In this document: positions 9,124 through 18,600 of the stretch, one piece after another | Layout: every line of letters starts with the position of its first letter | How positions within the stretch are numbered: position 1 is the stretch's first letter | Assembly (NCBI RefSeq): GCF_019249655.2 | Contig: NZ_CP137557.1 | Location: 1,237,001-1,301,000, forward strand | Origin: Segatella copri | GTDB lineage: Bacteria; Bacteroidota; Bacteroidia; Bacteroidales; Bacteroidaceae | Length of the DNA stretch: 64,000 nt | Reading direction: 5' to 3' | Made by a program: the position numbers and the translations under genes | Notes under the pieces: model-generated | Databases searched by the model: none | Told to the model about the DNA's origin: nothing | The model's input: only the letters and a program-made list of their open reading frames with translations

Positions 9124-9933
9124 ATGAATAGTGTTTTAGAAGGTCGTCCTGCCTTGAAAAAGGAGGTCGAGAAGATTGCTGAAGTTGCTGGATACCTCTG
9201 GCAGAATGGTTGGGCTGAGCGTAATGGTGGTAACATCACCGTGAACATCACCGACTTGGTAGATGACGAAATCAAGGCTTTGCCTGCCATCAGCGAAGTG
9301 AATCAGATCGGTACAGCTTTACCTGCTTTGAAGGGCTGCTACTTCTTCTGCAAGGGTACAGGCAAGCGCATGCGCGACTTGGCTCGCTGGCCTATGGAGA
9401 ATGGTTCTATCATCCGCATCCTCGACGATTGCGCCAGCTATGTCATCATCGCAGATAACGCCGTGATGCCAACATCTGAGTTGCCTAGCCACTTGAGCGT
9501 TCATGCCCGTCTCATCGAGAAGGGTTCTAACTACAAGGCTACCGTTCATACTCATCCTATCGAGCTCATCGCCATGAGTCACAATAAGAAGTTCATGGGC
9601 AAGGACGTGTTGAGCAACCTGCTCTGGAGCATGATTCCTGAAACCAAGGCGTTCTGTCCACTCGGTCTGGGCATCGTTCCTTATCAGTTGCCTGGCAGCT
9701 TGAAGCTTGCTGAGGAAACCTTGAAGGAATTGGAGGATTATGATGTAGTAATGTGGGAGAAGCACGGCGTCTTTGCCAAGGGCTTGGACGTGATGGATGC
9801 CTTCGACCAGATTGACGTGCTCTCTAAGAGTGCCAAAATCTACATCGATTCTAAGTGCATGGGATTCGAGCCTGATGGTATGAGCCAGGAAGAGATGGCT
9901 GAGATGACCAAGGCTTTCAATTTGCCAAGATAA
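9124..9933 (+). CDS. rhaD: Rhamnulose-1-phosphate aldolase
   Basis: This 269-aa class II aldolase splits L-rhamnulose 1-phosphate into dihydroxyacetone phosphate and L-lactaldehyde in the cytoplasm. Residues matching the E. coli RhaD metal site are visible: His142 and His144 in VHTHP and His214 in WEKHG. Glu119 and Glu173 lie where catalytic acids are expected, and the NGGNI phosphate-binding loop is at 34-38. I chose the ATG at 9124 because the protein then matches the ~270-aa family length; the upstream in-frame ATG at 9058 precedes the -7 promoter box. It is convergent with the rhaBATM operon and shares a bidirectional terminator with it. Confidence 0.95.
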   Translation: MNSVLEGRPALKKEVEKIAEVAGYLWQNGWAERNGGNITVNITDLVDDEIKALPAISEVNQIGTALPALKGCYFFCKGTGKRMRDLARWPMENGSIIRILDDCASYVIIADNAVMPTSELPSHLSVHARLIEKGSNYKATVHTHPIELIAMSHNKKFMGKDVLSNLLWSMIPETKAFCPLGLGIVPYQLPGSLKLAEETLKELEDYDVVMWEKHGVFAKGLDVMDAFDQIDVLSKSAKIYIDSKCMGFEPDGMSQEEMAEMTKAFNLPR

Positions 9934-9957
9934 TATAAGAGGAAACTTTAAAATAGA

Positions 9958-9995
9958 AAATCCCCAGGCGTTGGAAAATGCCTGGGGATTTTTAG
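9958..9995. terminator. Bidirectional terminator between rhaD and rhaM
   Basis: Arms CCCCAGGC (9962-9969) and GCCTGGGG (9980-9987) are flanked by ATTTTTAG on the plus side and ATTTTC on the minus side. It lies between the convergent 3' ends of rhaD and the rha operon. Confidence 0.85.
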
Positions 9996-10042
9996 TAACT
10001 TATATTATTAATATGTAAAAATGATAGATTTCTACTTCTATC

Positions 10043-10360
10043 TTAGTCCATGTGGAAGAGTTCTTCCAATGGGATGCTGACTGGCGAATTATCCGGATTC
10101 ACCTCCATGATGTCTGCCATCATATCCCACCATTTCTGGGTGATAGGATCCACATTGGTGGTGTCCTGACTGTTGGTATCGCTATCGCATTTCTGAACGG
10201 CAAAGAGTAGGTTGGTGTCCTTGTCCCAGAAGATGCTGTAGTCGCTCACACCCTGATCCTTGATCATCTGTTTCAACTCTGGCCAAATCGCAGCGTGGCG
10301 CTTGGCATATTCCTTTTCGCATCCCTTCTTGAGATACATTTTAAATGCAAATCTTTTCAT
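10043..10360 (-). CDS. rhaM: L-rhamnose mutarotase
   Basis: This 105-aa protein is the length of RhaM and interconverts the anomers of L-rhamnopyranose, supplying the form used by the isomerase. Tyr18 and His22 fall at the same positions as the catalytic residues of E. coli RhaM (EKEYAKRH). The family opening KRFAFKMYLKKG and the closing PLEELFHMD are also seen. It is the last gene of rhaB-rhaA-rhaT-rhaM, 13 bp after rhaT, so almost certainly co-transcribed. Confidence 0.95.
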   Translation of the reverse strand: MKRFAFKMYLKKGCEKEYAKRHAAIWPELKQMIKDQGVSDYSIFWDKDTNLLFAVQKCDSDTNSQDTTNVDPITQKWWDMMADIMEVNPDNSPVSIPLEELFHMD

Positions 10361-10373
10361 TTTATTTAATGTG

Positions 10374-11405
10374 TTAAATCAACTGTGGCAAGAAGCTTGA
10401 GATAATCAAGACGATGATGCCGACGATTAATACGGTGATGGTCTTCTTGGAGCAGCCCTTCCATTCCTTCAGAATGATGCCCCATACATTAGAGAACACT
10501 ACGTTCAGTGCCATCAGAATACAGAACGACAGGGTCATGAGGGTAGGAGACTCGGTGAGGAAACCTTTTCCCAATGACAAACCGAAGAACTGACTGTACC
10601 ACAAGGCACCGGCAAGGGCACAAAACAGAAGGTTGTTGCCCCATACCTCCTTTTTTTGGTAATCGCCCCAAGTATGGTTCTTGGTGTTCTGATAGAAACA
10701 GTAGATGGCGTTGGTGATGAAACCGCCCAGGGTAACCAGGAAGGTGGCTGGCAAGGTTTTGTACATATCAGGAGTGAAACTGCCGAAATGGATGTCGTCG
10801 CCGAAGGCAAGACCCACATTGAAGCATCCGCTCATGAAACCAGCCAGCAAGGCGATGGCAAGACCCTTAGGGAAGTTGAAGTCCTTCACTGCCGCCTTCT
10901 TCTCTTCTTCTGAGAGCGAAGCCGCCTTCATGCTACCTGCCACACCGATGATGGCAATACCGAGAAGAGTGACTACCACACCGAGAATTACGCTGAAGGT
11001 GAGTGATGAGAGGGCGTCCATCTCTGGGAAGAAGATGTTGAGCAATACTGGACCCATGATGGTGCCGAGACCTGCACAGGTTCCCAGGGCGATGCTCTGA
11101 CCCAAAGCTACTCCCAAATAGCGCATGGAAAGACCGAAAGTCAGTCCGCCTACGCCCCAGAGCACACCAAAGAGCATGGTCATCGCTACATTGAAGCCAT
11201 AACCGTCGAATAATTCAAAGAAGGAATGTCCGCTTGGTACAGCAAGCATAGCGCCGAAAAAAGGCAAAATAAGCCATGCGAACACACCCTGAACTATCCA
11301 GTAGGATTCCCAACTCCAATCTTTAATCTTGTTGATTGGGACGTAGCAGCTGGACTGGCAGAATGCGCCGATGGCTATGATTAAAAGTCCTATTAATATC
11401 TCCAT
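10374..11405 (-). CDS. rhaT: L-rhamnose/proton symporter
   Basis: This 343-aa inner-membrane protein has about ten hydrophobic helices and strong RhaT features: an opening with QSSCYVPINKIKDWSWESYW, GVLWGVGGLTFGLSMRYLG, and LGQSIALGTCAGLGTIMGP. RhaT imports L-rhamnose with protons. It sits between rhaA and rhaM in the rhamnose operon. A GC-rich hairpin with a short T run separates it from rhaA and may lower its expression relative to the upstream kinase and isomerase. Its presence explains how rhamnose freed outside or in the periplasm reaches the cytoplasm. Confidence 0.95.
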   Translation of the reverse strand: MEILIGLLIIAIGAFCQSSCYVPINKIKDWSWESYWIVQGVFAWLILPFFGAMLAVPSGHSFFELFDGYGFNVAMTMLFGVLWGVGGLTFGLSMRYLGVALGQSIALGTCAGLGTIMGPVLLNIFFPEMDALSSLTFSVILGVVVTLLGIAIIGVAGSMKAASLSEEEKKAAVKDFNFPKGLAIALLAGFMSGCFNVGLAFGDDIHFGSFTPDMYKTLPATFLVTLGGFITNAIYCFYQNTKNHTWGDYQKKEVWGNNLLFCALAGALWYSQFFGLSLGKGFLTESPTLMTLSFCILMALNVVFSNVWGIILKEWKGCSKKTITVLIVGIIVLIISSFLPQLI

Positions 11406-11445
11406 TGTATTGTTTATTGCTTGGTTTTTAGGTTAAAACAGACTG

Positions 11446-11478
11446 AAAAATCCTAGGCTTCGCTGAGCCTAGGACTTT
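11446..11478 (-). terminator. Hairpin between rhaA and rhaT (partial terminator?)
   Basis: TCCTAGGC (11451-11458) and GCCTAGGA (11467-11474) pair perfectly around an 8-nt loop. On the minus strand the stem is followed by TTTTTC. It lies inside the rha operon, so it probably attenuates transcription or protects mRNA ends rather than ending the operon fully. Confidence 0.7.
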
Positions 11479-11502
11479 TAGCCTGCTTTAATAACTTATA
11501 TC

Positions 11503-12756
11503 TTAGTTTCTCTTAGCGAGAACCTCTGCTTCATACTTCTCGATGTCAGCGATGTACTCCTCGCCAACTGGGATGTTGTTCTTCAAGTTGAAGTAATCAT
11601 ATACAGCACCGAATGGCAATGTCTTCTCTTCCTCGAGGAGAGCCAGACGCTGGAAGAGCTTGCCCTCGTCCTCATACTTGCGGAGTGTATCAAGTGGCTC
11701 AAGGAATGCCTGCAACAATGACTTCTGGGCTGCACGTACACCGATGATGTAAGCACCGATGCGGTTGATAGAACCGTCGAAGTAGTCGAGACCGATGTGA
11801 GCACGGTCGAGTGCGTTGGCACGAACCAATTCTGAGAAGAGGTTGCGGGTGTTGTCGTCGAAGAGTGTTACGTGGTCTGAATCCCAGTGCATTGGGCGAG
11901 ATACGTGGAGCATCAACTCTGGAACGAAGAGCAGGAGTGCTGAAACAGCATCTGATACGTTCTCTGTTGGCTCATAGTGACCTGTATCGAGGGTGTACAT
12001 CACGTTGTTCTTAGCGCAGTAGCCAGCGTAGAAGTCGTGAGAACCTACGGTGTAAGCCTCCAAGCCGATACCGAAGAGCTTAGCCTCCAGGCAAGACCTC
12101 ATGTTTGGCAACTCCTCTGCCAGAATCTCATCAAGAGAGTTCTTCAAGATCTCGCGGTAGCGACCCTTTTCAACGGTGATATCCTTAGAACCATCGTGTA
12201 CCCAGATGTTCATGATACATGGGTCGTTCTGGAACTTACCCATAGCGTCTGCAATGCGGCGGCAACGCTTGGTGTGCTCAATCCAGAACTCGCGAATAGC
12301 TGGGTCGGGATTTGACAATGAGAGACTGCCACTCTTAGGGTGAGAGAAAGATGTAGAATTGAAGTCGAGCTTCATGTTCTGCTCCTTAGCCCACTGCATC
12401 CAGCCTGTAAACTGGTCAACAGAAACCTCGTTACGGTCAATCTGCTTGCCACCGAACTCACCGTAAATCTCATGAAGGTTGAGACGGAAAGTACCAGCCA
12501 GGAGAGAGTTCACCTTCTCGATGTCCTGACGGAGCTCGTCGATGTTGCGAGCCTTGCCAGGATAGTTACCTGTGCTCTGGATACCACCAGAAGCAGCCTC
12601 GCCGCGCTCGAAGCCAACCACGTCGTCAGCCTGCCAGCAGTGCAATGAGATAGGAGTCTTCTCCAAAGTCTCAATAGCCTTGTCTGTATCCACACCCAGA
12701 GCAGCATAGCGCTCCTTTGCAATCTCGTAATTCTTTAAAATCAAATCTGCTTTCAT
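11503..12756 (-). CDS. rhaA: L-rhamnose isomerase
   Basis: This 417-aa cytoplasmic isomerase converts L-rhamnose to L-rhamnulose. The sequence is clearly RhaA: TPISLHCWQADDVVGFE at the start, NLHEIYGEFGG, FQNDPCIMNIWVHDGSKD, DTGHYEPTENVSD and HVSRPMHWDSDHV. These contain the His, Asp and Glu residues that bind two divalent metals. Length fits the family. It lies 42 bp after rhaB and before a hairpin and rhaT. Confidence 0.97.
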   Translation of the reverse strand: MKADLILKNYEIAKERYAALGVDTDKAIETLEKTPISLHCWQADDVVGFERGEAASGGIQSTGNYPGKARNIDELRQDIEKVNSLLAGTFRLNLHEIYGEFGGKQIDRNEVSVDQFTGWMQWAKEQNMKLDFNSTSFSHPKSGSLSLSNPDPAIREFWIEHTKRCRRIADAMGKFQNDPCIMNIWVHDGSKDITVEKGRYREILKNSLDEILAEELPNMRSCLEAKLFGIGLEAYTVGSHDFYAGYCAKNNVMYTLDTGHYEPTENVSDAVSALLLFVPELMLHVSRPMHWDSDHVTLFDDNTRNLFSELVRANALDRAHIGLDYFDGSINRIGAYIIGVRAAQKSLLQAFLEPLDTLRKYEDEGKLFQRLALLEEEKTLPFGAVYDYFNLKNNIPVGEEYIADIEKYEAEVLAKRN

Positions 12757-12798
12757 TGTTTTTATGTATTTTGTTTGTTATTGTTTATTTTTACTTTT

Positions 12799-14298
12799 TT
12801 ACCCTTTTACCTTTAAAAACTTCTCGTAAGCCGCATCCCATGCCTCCTTGTCTTGTGGCTCGAATTTCTTCAGCTCAAGCGAGTTGGCGATGATCTGTCG
12901 CATCTCCCAGATGTCCTTCACGTCGCCGGATGCCTTTGCCTGGAGCATGATGTTGCCGATGGCGGTGCCTTCCTGAGGACCTGCCAATACGGTTACGCCA
13001 CAGCTGTTGGCAGTAAACTGGTTGAGATATTGGTTGAGCGAACCTCCACCGATGATATGGAGCACGTTGAGCTCGATGTCGGCGAAATCCTTGAGCCATG
13101 TGAATACCTGGCGATAGCGGAGTGCAAGACTCTCGAAGATGCAGCGGCAGAATTCGCCATAGCTCTGAGGCACATGCTGTCCTGTCTTCTCGCAATACTG
13201 CTTGATGGCCTCTACCATGCTCGATGGGTTGGCGAAGCAGGTATCGTCTGGATTGATGATGCTCTGGAAGGCTGGCTGCTTCATGGCCTCGGCAATCAGG
13301 GCACCGTGTGCTAGAGTTGCCATGTCTTTGTTCTTGGCTGCAGCCTCGTCTTTCCATTCCTTGCGGCAACGCTCGTAAATCCACATGCCGCAGATGTTCT
13401 TCAGGAATCGGGTAGTGCCCTCGATGCCGCCCTCGTTGGTGAAGTTGAGCTCGTAGCTCTTCTCGTTGATGATGGCGTTCTTGGTCTCGATGCCCATCAG
13501 ACTCCAGGTTCCTGAACTCAAATAGGCAAACTCCTCGTTCTTGGCAGGAACGGCTGCTACGGCGCTGGCTGTATCATGACCTGCTACGGCGATGACCGGA
13601 ACGGCATTCAAGCCAGTCATCTTCTGCACCTCTTCGGTCAGTGTGCCGATGATGGTAGCAGGGTTGGTCATCTCGCCAAACTGTTCTCTCTTCAATCCGA
13701 GACTTTCCACGAGATCGTTGTCCAGGTCGCCCGTCATCGGGTTGAGAATCTGTGATGTTGAAGCCACGGTATATTCGCAGATAGCCTTGCCGGTGAGCAT
13801 GTAGCTCAGGGCATCAGGGATGAAGAGAATCTTGTCGGCATTCTCCAGAGCTACGTTGCCTGCTTTGCGCATGGCATACATCTGGAACAATGAGTTGAAG
13901 TTCATAAACTGGATGCCAGTCTTTTCATAAACCTTCTCCTTGCTCATCTTCTCGTCGAAGTATTTCTCCATCATGCCGAACGTATGAGGGTCGCGGTATG
14001 CCATCGGGTTTCGGAGGATGGCACCATCCTTGCCCACATATACGAAGTCGCATCCCCAGGTATCGATACCGATGCTCTGGATGGCGATGCCACGCTGAGC
14101 CACGAGCTTCAAGCCCTTGATGATTTCGAAGTAGAGGGCATAGATGTCCCAATAGAAGTGACCGCCTGTTTCGATGAGGTTGTTATCGAAGCGAGTCAGT
14201 TCCTCCAAGTCGAATTTTCCATCCGATAAACTTCCTACGATAGTTCTTCCGCTGGTAGCACCTAAATCTACGGCGAAAAAGTATTTCTTTTGTTCCAT
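12799..14298 (-). CDS. rhaB: Rhamnulokinase
   Basis: This 499-aa FGGY-family kinase phosphorylates L-rhamnulose to the 1-phosphate used by RhaD. It shows the N-terminal phosphate loop FAVDLGATSGRTIVG, SIGIDTWGCDFVYV, the central GHDTASAVAAVPA and SSGTWSLMGIE motifs, and the adenosine motif IIGGGSLNQYLNQFTA. It is the first gene of rhaB-rhaA-rhaT-rhaM. A -7-like box lies at 14349-14356, and an AraC-type regulator gene ends 113 bp upstream on the same strand. Confidence 0.96.
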   Translation of the reverse strand: MEQKKYFFAVDLGATSGRTIVGSLSDGKFDLEELTRFDNNLIETGGHFYWDIYALYFEIIKGLKLVAQRGIAIQSIGIDTWGCDFVYVGKDGAILRNPMAYRDPHTFGMMEKYFDEKMSKEKVYEKTGIQFMNFNSLFQMYAMRKAGNVALENADKILFIPDALSYMLTGKAICEYTVASTSQILNPMTGDLDNDLVESLGLKREQFGEMTNPATIIGTLTEEVQKMTGLNAVPVIAVAGHDTASAVAAVPAKNEEFAYLSSGTWSLMGIETKNAIINEKSYELNFTNEGGIEGTTRFLKNICGMWIYERCRKEWKDEAAAKNKDMATLAHGALIAEAMKQPAFQSIINPDDTCFANPSSMVEAIKQYCEKTGQHVPQSYGEFCRCIFESLALRYRQVFTWLKDFADIELNVLHIIGGGSLNQYLNQFTANSCGVTVLAGPQEGTAIGNIMLQAKASGDVKDIWEMRQIIANSLELKKFEPQDKEAWDAAYEKFLKVKG

Positions 14299-14348
14299 TA
14301 TCTTTTTAAGTTATGTCTTTAAGCCTTATTGTTTATTGATTTCGGTTG

Positions 14349-14356
14349 CAAAGATA
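14349..14356 (-). promoter_or_regulatory. -7 box for rhaBATM operon
   Basis: TATCTTTG on the minus strand lies 51-58 bp upstream of rhaB. No standard -33 TTTG is seen, consistent with dependence on an AraC-type activator such as the one encoded next door. Confidence 0.5.
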
Positions 14357-14411
14357 GGGCAAAAAAGAGATAAGGAACACGAGAAATTGATTTTAAAGCA
14401 TGATTTTTTGT

Positions 14412-15287
14412 CTATCTCGTCATATTTCTGAAATCTGATGGCTTCATGCCGGTTTGATTCTTGAATTTGGCAGAGAAATAATCAGGCGATTCGAAGTTTA
14501 GCCGATAGGCTATCTCCTTGATGCTCTCGTCTGTGGTAGAGAGGAGTTCCTTGGCACGCTGCAGTCTCAGCGACTGCTGATACATGGCTGGTGCCATGCC
14601 GGTGTATTCCTTGAAGAGCTTTCGGAAACTGGAGTAGCTGATGCCCAGTTCCTGTGCGATGTCTTGGATGGAGACGGCTTCTTCCAGGGTTTCTCGGATG
14701 CGGAGCCTACCTTTATTGATAAGGTCTACGTGCTGGGTGTTTTTGTTGAGCACGATGTTTCGCTCCAGCGAGTACATGGTGCCGATGAGATGGTTCACGA
14801 TGCCTGCCAGGGTCTGCTGCGAGTATGCCGCCTCTTCCTGTGCTGTCTTGTAAGCTTCTTCGTAGAGGGCTAGAATCTCGTTGCTGAATCCTACGTGATA
14901 GATGGGCTTCTCGGGAGAGAGGAATCCCGCCTTCACGCGGTCGTCGATGTTCTTTCCCTTAAAACCTATCCAGTAGCTCTTCCAGCCTTTTGTGGCAGAA
15001 GGGTGGTAGGTGTGCCATTCTCCCGGGAAGAGGAGGAAGATGTCGCCAGCCTTGATTCGGGTTTCCGGGATGTGTTCCGATTGGAATACGCCTTCGCCCT
15101 CAGGCTGGTAGAGGAGCTGATATTCGTCGAGGGTTCTTCCTTTCTGGATATCGAAGTAATAACCGTCGGCGTGTCCCTTGGTGGGATAGGCTTCTCCTGG
15201 GGCGATGATTTCCCGTCCCACGGTACTGATGGTGAGACCCCATTCGGCGTCTCTTTCTGTTGCTATCAGATATTTACTGGTTTGCAT
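14412..15287 (-). CDS. AraC-family rhamnose regulator (RhaR-like)
   Basis: This 291-aa protein has an N-terminal cupin-like sensing half (IKAGDIFLLFPGEWHTYHP around residues 80-98) and a C-terminal pair of helix-turn-helix units. The units are SIQDIAQELGISYSSFRKLFKEYTG and SIKEIAYRLNFESPDYFSAKFKNQTG, the AraC/XylS signature. Its place directly upstream of rhaB on the same strand suggests it senses L-rhamnose and activates the rha genes, as described for RhaR in Bacteroides. The ligand is inferred from context. The 15288-15657 interval holds its promoter-like box (TATTTTTG minus at 15362-15369) and the terminator of the HTCS gene; nothing else is seen there. Confidence 0.88.
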   Translation of the reverse strand: MQTSKYLIATERDAEWGLTISTVGREIIAPGEAYPTKGHADGYYFDIQKGRTLDEYQLLYQPEGEGVFQSEHIPETRIKAGDIFLLFPGEWHTYHPSATKGWKSYWIGFKGKNIDDRVKAGFLSPEKPIYHVGFSNEILALYEEAYKTAQEEAAYSQQTLAGIVNHLIGTMYSLERNIVLNKNTQHVDLINKGRLRIRETLEEAVSIQDIAQELGISYSSFRKLFKEYTGMAPAMYQQSLRLQRAKELLSTTDESIKEIAYRLNFESPDYFSAKFKNQTGMKPSDFRNMTR

Positions 15288-15607
15288 ATTGTTTTTTTAT
15301 TAATTGTTTAATTCTATATTTATTGATTATTTTATCGTTGGTTCTATCATATTTTCTTTTGCAAAAATACAAAAAAATCGGTTTACACCTTATTATATTA
15401 TATATAAAAAGCTTTAAAATGGATGAATTTATCAATTATTGGACGATAAGGAGAATATTTCCCAAAAAACACGATTCATTGAGCAGAATTTGAAGGTTGA
15501 TTGATGGAAAAAGTGCTATTTTTGCACCCAGTAAAAGAAATTGGTATATTTTAGGTTTAAGTATATAAGTTTTTTAATTAAGTGTTATTAGGTATAAATT
15601 TAGTAGA

Positions 15608-15655
15608 TTAAAAAAACAAAGAACCGTGGGTGCTGTGAAGTTCCCACGGTTCTCT
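15608..15655 (-). terminator. Intrinsic terminator of HTCS gene
   Basis: GAACCGTGGG (15621-15630) and CCCACGGTTC (15643-15652) form a 10-bp stem directly after the stop codon of the HTCS. On the minus strand it is followed by TTTGTTTTTTT. Confidence 0.9.
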
Positions 15656-15657
15656 TT

Positions 15658-18600
15658 TTATTTGCCATACTTGCTTGGTGCCACGCCATATTTGTTCTTG
15701 AAGCATTTGTAGAAATAGGTGGAATCAGAGAATCCCACTTTCTCGCTGATTTCTGCCACGGAGTATTCGCCTTCGAGCAGCAGTTTGGCGGCGATGCGGA
15801 GACGCTCGTTCTGGATGTACATGTTAGGCGATACACCCATGATGCTCTTCGTGCGGTTGTAAACCGTGGTTCTGCCCAGGTTGAGCAGCTCAGCCAGTTT
15901 ATCCACATTGAAACCGTTGTCACCGATGTGCTGTGCCACGATGGCTTCCAATGTATCCTTAAACTTCTTGTCGAGAGCAGACATATAGAGGGTAGGCTCA
16001 TCCTTTTTCAGTTCCTTCACAGGCTTGATCTTGATGGTCTTCTCTGTAGTCAGCTCTTTCTCGGCTTTCTCTGTAGCCAGCTCTTTCTCTGCCTCTGTTG
16101 TCACTTCTTTCCCTGCTTCTGCTTCAATCTTCTTTTCATGGGCAGATTTCTTCTGCTTCATGTCTGATGCCACGAATTGCAGGGCTCTTGCCACGAGCAG
16201 CTTGAAGTTGCAAGGTTTCACCATGTAGTCATCCACAAAACTCTTGTATGCCTTCAGTATGTGGTTGGCATCGTCAAAGGCGGTGAGCATGATTACTGGG
16301 ATGTCTTGTGTTTCTGGTTCTGCCTTCAGATTGCTTACAATCTCGTAGCCGCTCATGCCTGGCAACATGATGTCGCTAATCACGAGGGCTGGCTTGATTT
16401 GCCTGATGTTTTCGTACCCCGTCTTGCCGTTCATGAAAGCTTCCACGCGGAAGTAGGTAGAGAGTTCAGACTTGATCTGTTCCATCATGTCTGGGTCGTC
16501 TTCGATAACCACCACCGTCACGTTGTTGATCGCCTGCGGTGTCATCTCCTTCACCATCATGTCGATTTCTTCCTTATCCACGCTGCTGCTATCGATGGCT
16601 TTTGTGGTTACGAAATCTTCTGGTTCAAACAGATTCTGGTCGGTAGGCAGGGTAAGCGTAAAGATGCTTCCGCCCAGGTTGCCGGAACGCTGGTAGCTCA
16701 GGTCGCCTTTGTGCAGCTTCGCCATCTCGTAGGCAGTATAGAGTCCGATACCCATACCGCCCTTCGATACATAGCCGTGCATGAATGGTTTGAAGAGGTC
16801 TTTCTCTCTTTCCGGTTTAATGCCAGGACCATTGTCTTCTATCTGGAAAATGAGTTCCTCGTCTTTCAGGGCGAGTTTCACCTCGATGGCGCCATTGTCT
16901 GGGGTGTATTTCACGGCGTTGCTCAGCAGATTATACACGATGGTTTCCATCTTGTCGTGGTCAAAGTACATCTTGTAGTTGCTGCTCCATGGTGTCATCA
17001 GCATGTTGATGCCTTTTTGTTGTGCCACCAGTCTCACATCGCTGAAGATGTTTTTGATGAATACCACGATGTCGCCCTCTTCCATGGTGAGCTTCATGTT
17101 GCCCGTGTTCGCCTTGCGGAATTCCATCAGTTGGTTGATGAGCCGCTGCATCCTTCGGGTGCTTCGGGTCAGGGTGAGCAGGGCGTTTCTTGATGAACCT
17201 TCCTTGTTGTTCAGCTTTGCCACGGCACTCTGGATGATGGCGAGTGGAGTGCGGAACTCGTGCGAGATGTGGGTGAAGAACTCGATGCGGAAGTTCGACA
17301 TCTGCTTCTCCATCTCTATCTGTTGGTTCAGGTTGAAGTTTCTCAGCCATGAACGGTAGAACAGGAAGCTGACGCTACCTATTATAATAAGGTATATTGT
17401 CCATGCCCACCAGGTGTTGTACCAAGGTTCGCGGATGGTAATCTTGAACAGCGTCTCCTCGCTCCACTTGTTGTTGCCGATGAAGGTGCGCAGGTGGAGC
17501 GTGTAGGTGCCTGGCTGCAAACTGCTGAAGTCGGCATGGTTCACGCTGGTCATCGGGCACCAGGTCTTGTCGAGTCCTTCCAGATAATACTGGTACATGG
17601 CATTCTTGATGTGCGGATAGTCGAAGTTCGAGAAGAAGATGCTCAGTGAGTTCTTGTCGGAAGGCAGACTGATTTCCTGGGTATGGTTCAGTGCCTTGGT
17701 GAGCAGATCTTCGTTTTCGGCTTCGTAGATAGAGATGCCGTTGATGGTCATGTTGGTGATGGTTGCCTTGGTGCCGTGCGGATACTCCTTGGTCTTCTGG
17801 GTTGGAGTAAGGAGGAGCAGGGCGTTGCTGGTACCGAAGGCGATGCGACCATCTTCGAGACTCACGGCACAGTTTTCCGTGAAATTGTTGCTCTGGATGT
17901 CTTTCCTGAGTTGGTAGGTACGGATGTCGAGGGTATGGCTGTTAATTTTCGATATACCCTCCTCGGTTCCTATCCAGATATTGCCAAACCGGTCTTCTGC
18001 CACCGAGCGTACGGTGTTGGTGGTAAGTCCGTTGGTGGTATTGAAAAGCTGGCAATCCAGCTTTTTCGTTTTCTCATCGTAGGTACATCTCATCACGCCT
18101 TTGGTAGTTCCAAACCATAGACTTCCGTCGTGCGCTTCAATTCCGCAATCCACTTCGCTCACCGGAAGCTTCCCGTTTTCCTCGTTGAATCTCAGAATCT
18201 TTTTGTCGGTGATTTGTCGTTCGCGGGTATCAATCATGGCGATACCGTTGTTGGTGGAAGCCCACAGTCTGCCTTTCTTGTCCAGGAACAGGTCGTGGAT
18301 TTGCGCCTCCTTACCATTGGTTGCCATGAACGATTCAAACTTCAGGTTTCCCGTATTGGCATCGTTTGCCCGGGTGCAGAGCAATCCGTCTCCCCAGGTA
18401 GCGAGCCAGGCTTTTCCCATCTTGTCGAATGCAACGTCGTAGAAGTTGATGGTTGGGGCATAGTGCTCCTTTTCCCATTTCGAGTATTTGATGCCATCGA
18501 TGAGGATGCCGTCTCCCTTGGTGCCAATCCAGGCTCTGCCCCGTGCGTCTATGCCGTAGCAATATACGCAGGCATCGGTTTGCAGTACCAGGGTGCGTTG

